From Aptenodytes patagonicus (taxonomy: Eukaryota; Chordata; Aves; Sphenisciformes; Spheniscidae): DNA of 64,000 nucleotides. The DNA is taken from NCBI RefSeq assembly GCF_965638725.1, contig NC_134954.1, positions 5,327,001 through 5,391,000 of the forward strand, written 5' to 3'. Positions within the stretch are counted from its first letter, which is position 1. Each line of letters starts with the position of its first letter. The position numbers were made by a program, and so were the translations under genes. The notes beneath the pieces are model-generated. The model had not been told where the DNA came from and searched no databases. It worked only from the letters and a program-made list of their open reading frames with translations. Positions 57,499 through 64,000 of the stretch are shown here, piece by piece.

Positions 57499-60400
57499 GT
57501 CTGCTGAAATGTCCTCCCTGGACATGAAAACCTCCTGTTGAACTAGACTGGATTACACTATGAGCTGGGACAATCCTGCACTCGAAAATCCCCCACTGAA
57601 AAAAAATGAAACCTGTTCTTCACTGAGCGCGGTGCCTGAAGGAACTTGTAAATCTTCAGGCAGTAAAACAATTGTAATCTTAGTCAAGACAGGCTCACAA
57701 GGTCCCCTAGTAGCTCCAGTCCAGCCAGGAGAGCACAGTGTTTAGTTAACAACTGTAAGCGCAATTTAAGTAACACAGAAGCTGCTCACTCTTCCGAACA
57801 ACGTTCTAAACAGCTAAAATTCAATAACAGAATTTTTTTTTATCTTATCAATGGATATACTTTTTTTGTTGTTGTTTTATGAGAAGAAAACAAAAGTAGA
57901 AGATGAAGAAAGCCTAAGGAGAGCATTTCCATGAGAGAGATGTTAATGGCTTAGTGAACTTGAAAAATTGAAGAGATGTAGGTGTACAGGACAACTAGTG
58001 GTAGATGGGAGTCCATCCAGGAAATCTCAGTCCTTCCCACTGAGAAACTTCAAGTAGATTCAACTGAACTACAAGGTAATAGATTTAATTCAGACAAACG
58101 GAACCATATTTTTAACAACACTAACTTTAGGATGTCACTGATTCGATTAATTTCAATTCAAATTTTCCACTTAAACAATTCAGAAAAATTAATGACTGCA
58201 AGAAGCTCATCTAAATTATCATTTACGATGGAACCTTCATTCTTAGCAATTATCACCAAGAGCAGAACATCAAGCTAAGAGGAAAGATACTTAAGGCTTT
58301 TTAACCACCTCCTATATTGACCTGTTGCATTACCTTTGGAAAGGCATTCTACACCTTTATGGTCCTCCTCTTAAAACCCGTCTGGTCTGTTCAGATTAAC
58401 AGGAAAATTCTGGTTTACTTTGCAGCAAGGAGAGTATGTGTCTTGCTATTAATGCCCAATGCCTGGCTCTGCATAGCTTCAATCTATCTCACTTGGAAAC
58501 TGTAAAAGCCATTCTATCAATAAAGATATAGTAGATAGGTCATAAACTGTTGAAGGAGGAGTCTAAAGAAGAATTGCTTTTTCTGTCTGTGTTTTTTTGG
58601 TCTTTTTGATACTTCCCGCTCCTCTGCTAGCTCTTGGTTTTGTGTCTCTCACCCCATACCTTCAACCTCCTCCACGTCATCCTCGGAGCCAGCACTTCTG
58701 CTTTGAATCTCAGACTTCCGTTGCTGCGGTGGATGAAGATCACTTCCTACCCTACGTTACTCAAAACGAATCAGGTGTATGGCACACTAATGAAACATGA
58801 CATTTAAAAAAAAAAAAGAATTAAATACCACTACCTTGTGCATTACAAAACACCAAGCTGACGTGACTGTGCCTTTCTCTTTATTGTGAGGTCTGTTTCC
58901 TGCGAAGAGCTGTTACGGGTAAAGGCAGGGCTGTCGATCATTCACCTTTTCTACTATGTTAATGTCATAGCAGTGGGTGGGAAATGTCAAAGGGAAATGG
59001 CATTTCAAATGAAAACAATTTTGTAATTCCATCGTATTTGTCTGACCGTTTTTCCTGGTTAAATTCTCTAGGTTTAAATAACGGTCAACAATCAATAATG
59101 ATTTATATGAACATCACTATGACTTTCTCTTGGTTTGGTCTCTTGCTAAAATGTATCTATTTATTAACAAAAAGCTGCTGCTTAAATAAGGCCAGGCACA
59201 GACGCACTAATTTATGCTCAGTTGACTGAATCTTTAATAGAGCATATCAGTGAACATTCCCGCCAGATACACTTGCTGTGTTCTTTCTTAGCGTTTTCAG
59301 AAAACCCTTCATATACAAATATTGCAGTAGCAGTTTACCACAGATCCGATATACCTAATCCCAGGATTAATTTTGTATGCCCATCAGTAGTGAAGCAAGA
59401 TGGATTTAATAGCCCATTAGTCTTTCAGCATGATAATTTTCACGTCACACAGCCTGCTGGGTTAATTGCTTTAAAATGGATATTATTGACCTCAATCCTA
59501 GTGACAAATGGAGAATGTCTTATTCATCTCCCAAACGTACATTCTTAGACTCTTGTTTCTTTTGGTCCTGACAATGTCCCCTAGATTATGTGCGTGTATA
59601 TTATGATTTATACCCTATTAGCCCATATTTAAGGGTTTACTGAAGCAACGTCTTTCAGATATTATTACCCATGACTGGGCTAACTTTTAAATTCTGTTTT
59701 TTATGTAAAGAGAAATGTTGCCAGCATAAGAAATCATTGTTTTACCTCTTGTTAAGAAATTAATTGTAACGCTAAAAGCTGTAGCAGGTGCAGCAGGGAT
59801 TAAGCACTTTCGGAATAAACAGCTGGCCAGTATATTTCCAACCACGAAATGGGTCGTTAGGAAGAGAGAATGAAGAACAAATTTGGACAGAGAAGCTGTA
59901 GGAAAGGAAATTCAGGTCCTAGGATAGAGAAACAGAAAAATATCTCAGGAAAAAGAAAACCAAAGAGTAAAGCTGAAGAGTAGAGCTTGTATTCGTGTGT
60001 ATTAGTTGTGGATTTTTCCCCTTAGTAATTTAGAGAAAACACAAGCCATCTGCTTGAGGCAATTAACGCTAGCTGCGAGCAGCAGAAAATAGAAATGGAG
60101 GGAGTGGAAGAGCAGCACAATTTATGTTATTGCTTGCGGGGAGGTGAAACAGGGTTAATGTAGCCAGTTTTCAGACCTACACGTCAACAGCGCAACATGT
60201 ACATTTATCCATCGGTAGTTGTATTTCTCAAGCACCGGTTCCTATGGGAAACAAGAGGGCAAGATTTAGATGCTTGATTGCAGGAACGCAAGATTTGGAG
60301 CAGATGTGCTCACAGTCTCTAGAAGCATCCAAATCCCACAGAGCTTACGGATGTTTGTAAAAGGGTGTATCCTCGCAACCCTCTGAAGTCTCTTTATGTG

Positions 60401-61800
60401 GTTTCCTGGGGTAAATCGGCTTTGTAAGATACAGAATGGAGAGGCTTGGTATTTTTAAAAAGTGATTTCTAAACCAAATTAATGTTAATAAAGGTCATTT
60501 ATCTACTAGCATAAGACCACCTTGGTGCTGACCATGAGTAGCGTCAGAACCGTCTCTTCATGAAACACATTAGAACCTGCTCTAGCGTAATATGGAATCC
60601 GTAAGACTCCTATTGAACCGCGTGATTGACTTAAACAGCACTAGGATTTTCCCTGGGAGCTCAGTTCCACATCTGCATGACAATGACAACTTCAATGACA
60701 ATGGTATCGTTTTTATTAACAACTATTGGTGTAACTACATTCGCGACACAAGCCATGATTGAAGTTGGACGTTCTCGCTTCAGTTGCAAAGCACCTTGGA
60801 CTCCCCATGAAACAAAACCCAACCGTACACAGCAACTCTCCGCTACAGCAGGTGGTGTGGCCGACCGTTGCTCTCCAAAGTGTTTTCCAGGAAAAAAAAA
60901 CCCCAACAACTTGTTTTTTAACCTTTAAACTTTTTTTTTTCCCCCTAAAGTTAGGTCATCTACTTCAGGTCGTTTAGGTCATTGGCAAATCTCCAGTGTT
61001 AGCATGTTTCGTACAAGGCAAAAAAATGGAAATCTTCTGAAAAACAAGAATGTCAGCATTTCAGAGAGAAGTGAAAAATCAGAGGAAGCAGTGAGGATTT
61101 GGTCCTTACAAGACTGGAAATATTTCATGTTTCCTTTTAAGAATGCTGTTTAAGCATTTGCGATTATTTAATGATTTCGTGACGTTTATTTTTCACTGTG
61201 GACAGCTCCTGCCGCCCGTATCAGAAAAAATTGAGATCAGTGCGTTATACTCTGGGTTTACAACTTAGGGCTGGTTGATCAGCTCATGTAAATCAGCACA
61301 TCCAGAGGAATCAGAGGAGGAATGCCTAATTACTGATGCTGAACACCTAGTCCTAGGGTTTTTTTAAGTAAAAACCGTGAGGAAAATACAGCGGCTCAGA
61401 TCTTGCTCCTACAAAAGCTAGTGCTAACATATGTACCGACGTCAGAGGTGCAACGCTTGACCCTAAGTACACAGCACTGGGAATCATTAAACCTTGACAG
61501 ATTTTAGTCACACCTAGTGTTGCCAGGCAGTTTTGCAAATTAAATCACCAAATTACGAAGTACATCGAATCTTTTTTTCTTTAAAAGTATTTTGTGCTCT
61601 GTTGAAAAATACTCCTTTAGGCACCTTTGTGAGGAACAAACGCGTACTTTGTGGATCGGCGGCAGATTTGAGCTCAAGCCAGAGCCGAGGGTTCCTCAAG
61701 GGTATCAGCAGATACTACGTGACCGCCGGCTCTGTTTTCCTTCCTTCGGTGAGGAAAGCGTCCAGCCGGGCACCGACAGCCAAATTCCCAAGGGGAAACG
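57499..61800. other. Intergenic stretch before AGFG1, possible conserved noncoding blocks
   Basis: No gene recognised. About 58980-59560 and 60040-60150 are AT-rich with many TAAT cores and few CpGs, the texture common in deeply conserved enhancers. This is an impression only. Confidence 0.5.
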
Positions 61801-61849
61801 CCGCGCTTTTCGTCTCCGTAACAAAAAAGGCAGAGTCCCGTGACAGCGT

Positions 61850-63750
61850 TCTCCTCGCAAATCCCGCCGCCTCGGGAAAATCGCACTGCCAGTCCTCCCC
61901 GAGCCCCCGCCGAGCACCACAGCCACCGCTCCGTCCCCCGGCAGTCACACCGCAGGGCCGGGAGCCCCCGGCAGCCCCCTCTGGAAGGGGGCTTCCAGCT
62001 CAGGAGGTTTGGCGAGGCTTTTGTTGAGGCTCCTGCAGGACCACCTTCGCCTCAGCCTCTCCTCTCACGAGCTCCCGTGACCGAGTTTTCAGGCTTTCGG
62101 GAGGCGAGGGCGGCTTAGAGGGCCACAGGGAGCGGCGGGGCGGGGGGGGGGGGCCGAGGTCGGTGTCCGCCGTTTGGTGGAACAGGCTCCCCTCCCCAGC
62201 CGGCCTGAGCCCGCCCTCACCGCGCGGGGCTGAGGGGCGTGTGGAGACCGGCGGCCGCGGACCCCGGCGGCCGCGCCTCGCCCTCACCCCCGGGGCGGGG
62301 AGGGGGCGGCCCCGGGGGCGTCGCGGACCGGCTCGCCCCGAGCACACGGCGGGGAGGGGGCGACCCCCTCCTCCCCGAGAAAAGGCGAACCGCACGTTTT
62401 ATTGAGATGTTTCCGTTAGCATTCTCCACAGGACTGTCCCGTGTGTGTGTCCCCCCCCCCGGCCCCGCGGCGTTCTCTCTCCGGGGTCGCATCTCTCCCC
62501 GCTCCCCGGAGCAAGCCCCCCCGCTCCGCCGGGTCACGCCAGGTGACACGGCCCCCGCGGCGGCGGCGGCGCCTCCCCCGGGCCGGGGTCCCGGCGGGAG
62601 GGGAGCGCGTCCTCCCGCGCGAGAGGGGGCGCTGCCGCCGGCGGGCGCGTTCGGCTCCGCCGCTCCGCCGCCGCCATCTCTTTCTCTGATCTCATGAAGG
62701 TGTCGCGCAGGTTCCGCCTGGGCTCGTCATTCAGCCGCCCCGGGCCTGGCGCCGCGGCCCTCGGCCCGCCCCCTCCCGCCCGCCCTCTCTCGCGGTGCCG
62801 CCGGCCGGCGTGAGCGGCGACCGCGCTCCCGCCCCGGCTCGTCGGCGGGCGCCGGTTGCCCTCCCCGCCCCTTCCTCCCCTTCCTTCCCCCCCCCCCCTC
62901 CCCCCCGCCCCGGCCCCCTCTCCCGCCGGCCGGGCCCCGGAGCGCCGCCGCCGTCGGGGTGTGAGCGGGGCCCGGCGCCGTGCCGGGCCGTCCCCTCGCC
63001 GGCGGGGCCATGGCCGCGAGCGCCAAGCGGAAGCAGGAGGAGAAGCACCTGAAACTGCTGCGGGAGATGAGCAGCCTCCCGCCCAACCGCAAGTGCTTCG
63101 ACTGCGACCAGCGCGGCCCCACCTACACCGACATGACGGTGGGCAGCTTCGTGTGCACCTCCTGCTCCGGCATCCTGTGAGTGCGGGCGGCGGGGGGGCT
63201 TTCGGCTCTATCCCTCCGGCCGGCCCGGGAGCGGGGGAGGGCGGCCTCGGTGCCGGCGGGGTGACCTCCGCCCCTGGCCGGCCTCTGGGCTCGCTTCGCC
63301 CCCGAGGAGACGCCTCTGCTGGGGCGGCGGCGGGGAAGCGAGCCGCTACGCGGGGTGTAGCGCCCCGCCTTTGGTTTCGCCTCGCCGGCCGTTCCCCCCC
63401 CCCCCCCCCCCCCTTGGGTTCGCCCTTCCTCCCTGCCGCAGGGCAGCGCCGGGCGGCTGGCTCAGCCACGTCGGAGGGGAGCAGGCGGGGGGGCTTTCCC
63501 GGGGAGGGGGAGGGAAGGCAGCCGGGAGGCTTTCCCCGGGGGGTATTCCCTAAAAATCCCCGTCGGAGCCCCCGGTCCGGGAGATGGCGGTTGGCGGCCG
63601 GGTGGGTGCGCGCGGGGCCGGCGGGCAGCAGCGGTCCGGAGTTCATCCCGTAGCTGCTCCCGGGGAGGTGTTTCCCTGCACCTAGGGAGTGTGAGCGTTT
63701 GCCTGCGGCACGCACGTGAAGGGGGGGAGCACCCCCCCAACCACCACCCC
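61850..63750 (+). promoter_or_regulatory. AGFG1: CpG island and promoter region of AGFG1
   Basis: A dense CpG block surrounding the first coding exon, with many GC boxes and no TATA box. C-runs lie at 62887-62898 (12) and 63394-63413 (20). The transcription start cannot be fixed. Long open frames on both strands here arise from GC-rich, stop-poor sequence. Confidence 0.8.
63010..63176 (+). CDS. AGFG1: ArfGAP with FG repeats 1, first coding exon (partial gene)
   Basis: The ATG at 63010 in GGGGCCATGG opens MAASAKRKQEEKHLK, identical to human AGFG1 over those 15 residues. The exon continues NRKCFDCDQRGPTY to TVGSFVCTSCSG and ends with CT| at a GTGAGT donor, leaving one base of a Leu codon for exon 2. 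Cys29-x2-Cys32-x16-Cys49-x2-Cys52 is the ArfGAP zinc finger. The protein is an adaptor with FG/NPF repeats that acts in clathrin-dependent trafficking and is a cofactor of HIV Rev export in human cells. Differences from human include LLREMSSLPP for MLRDMTGLPH, TDM for VNM and SGIL for SGSL. AGFG2 is excluded by its different N terminus. The remaining exons lie right of the window. Confidence 0.95.
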
Positions 63751-64000
63751 CCCGGAAATCACCGAAGGTGTGGTTAATGAAACAAGTGCTTGGGGAATAC
63801 TTTTGGAAAGGGAAGGGGGCACATGGCTGAACAGTTCACTTTCGTGACAGTCTTGAAGACGTGGGGGAGGCTAGCCCTCTCGTGAATACCGAGTTTAACG
63901 GTTAAAAATCTTTCTTTAATGTTAACTTAAATCACCAGCCTAGCCTTTCGTGTATTAAATTATGCTTGGTAGCAGTTTGCAAGACGGCTCTCTAAACTCT
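63177..64000 (+). other. AGFG1 intron 1, start
   Basis: GC-rich sequence continues to about 63750 with a 20-C run and G-rich tracts, then composition drops to ordinary. No other feature is seen before the window ends. Confidence 0.75.

Noticed and set aside
42196-61800. Expected TM4SF20 between MFF and AGFG1
   Set aside because: No open frame here shows the tetraspan L6 pattern; absence by eye only, so not claimed as loss.
62534-63715. 393-residue reverse open frame across the AGFG1 island
   Set aside because: It is Pro/Arg/Gly-rich with no motif, antisense to a real exon, and explained by stop-poor GC-rich sequence.
1-64000. CRISPR arrays, tRNA or rRNA genes
   Set aside because: No array of spaced identical repeats, no cloverleaf with A/B boxes and no rRNA blocks were seen; CRISPR is not expected in a bird genome.

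Overview
The window is bird nuclear DNA. It carries six clear CR1 LINE fragments, several ending in the ATTCTATGA-type tail typical of avian CR1. It also carries two solo LTRs of avian endogenous-retrovirus type, each with a perfect 5-bp target duplication, and compact multi-exon genes behind CpG islands. Exon translations give four protein-coding genes, all on the + strand: the 3' end of COL4A3 (collagen IV alpha-3, NC1 domain), a complete MFF (mitochondrial fission factor), a complete MRPL44 (mitochondrial large-subunit ribosomal protein) and the first coding exon of AGFG1 (ArfGAP with FG repeats 1). The species cannot be fixed from the sequence. The LTR types suggest a neoavian bird, but that is inference.

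Layout. 1-3628: last four coding exons of COL4A3, with a CR1 in one intron. 3629-8950: 3' UTR and intergenic DNA without a recognisable gene. 8950-10300: CpG island with the probable noncoding first exon of MFF. 15178-35678: MFF coding exons 2 to 8 plus a cassette exon at 21466-21540; introns hold CR1 pieces, a decayed 171-173-bp tandem repeat, a 16-bp inverted repeat and a solo LTR at 30171-31293. 37640-38720: CpG island and first exon of MRPL44, whose coding exons run to 42031. 42200-61800: gene-poor stretch with a second solo LTR (44876-45437), a 2.3-kb CR1 (49677-51952) and an older CR1 (56505-57498). 61850-63750: AGFG1 CpG island; its first coding exon is 63010-63176 and the window ends in intron 1.

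The four genes are not an operon-like unit. Two serve mitochondria: MFF recruits the fission GTPase DRP1, and MRPL44 is part of the mitoribosome. COL4A3 builds basement membrane, and AGFG1 acts in clathrin/Arf trafficking.

Most notable observations: a probable GC-AG intron in MFF; three consecutive 3n, phase-2 MFF exons, so that exon choice can vary without loss of frame, one of them abutting the AMPK phosphoserine; a GGGGCC hexanucleotide repeat translated as (Ala-Gly)5 in the MRPL44 presequence; a perfect C11G11 palindrome in the MRPL44 island; and MRPL44 sitting between MFF and AGFG1 where human has TM4SF20. I did not find a convincing new multi-gene system. The unusual signals are single-locus features.
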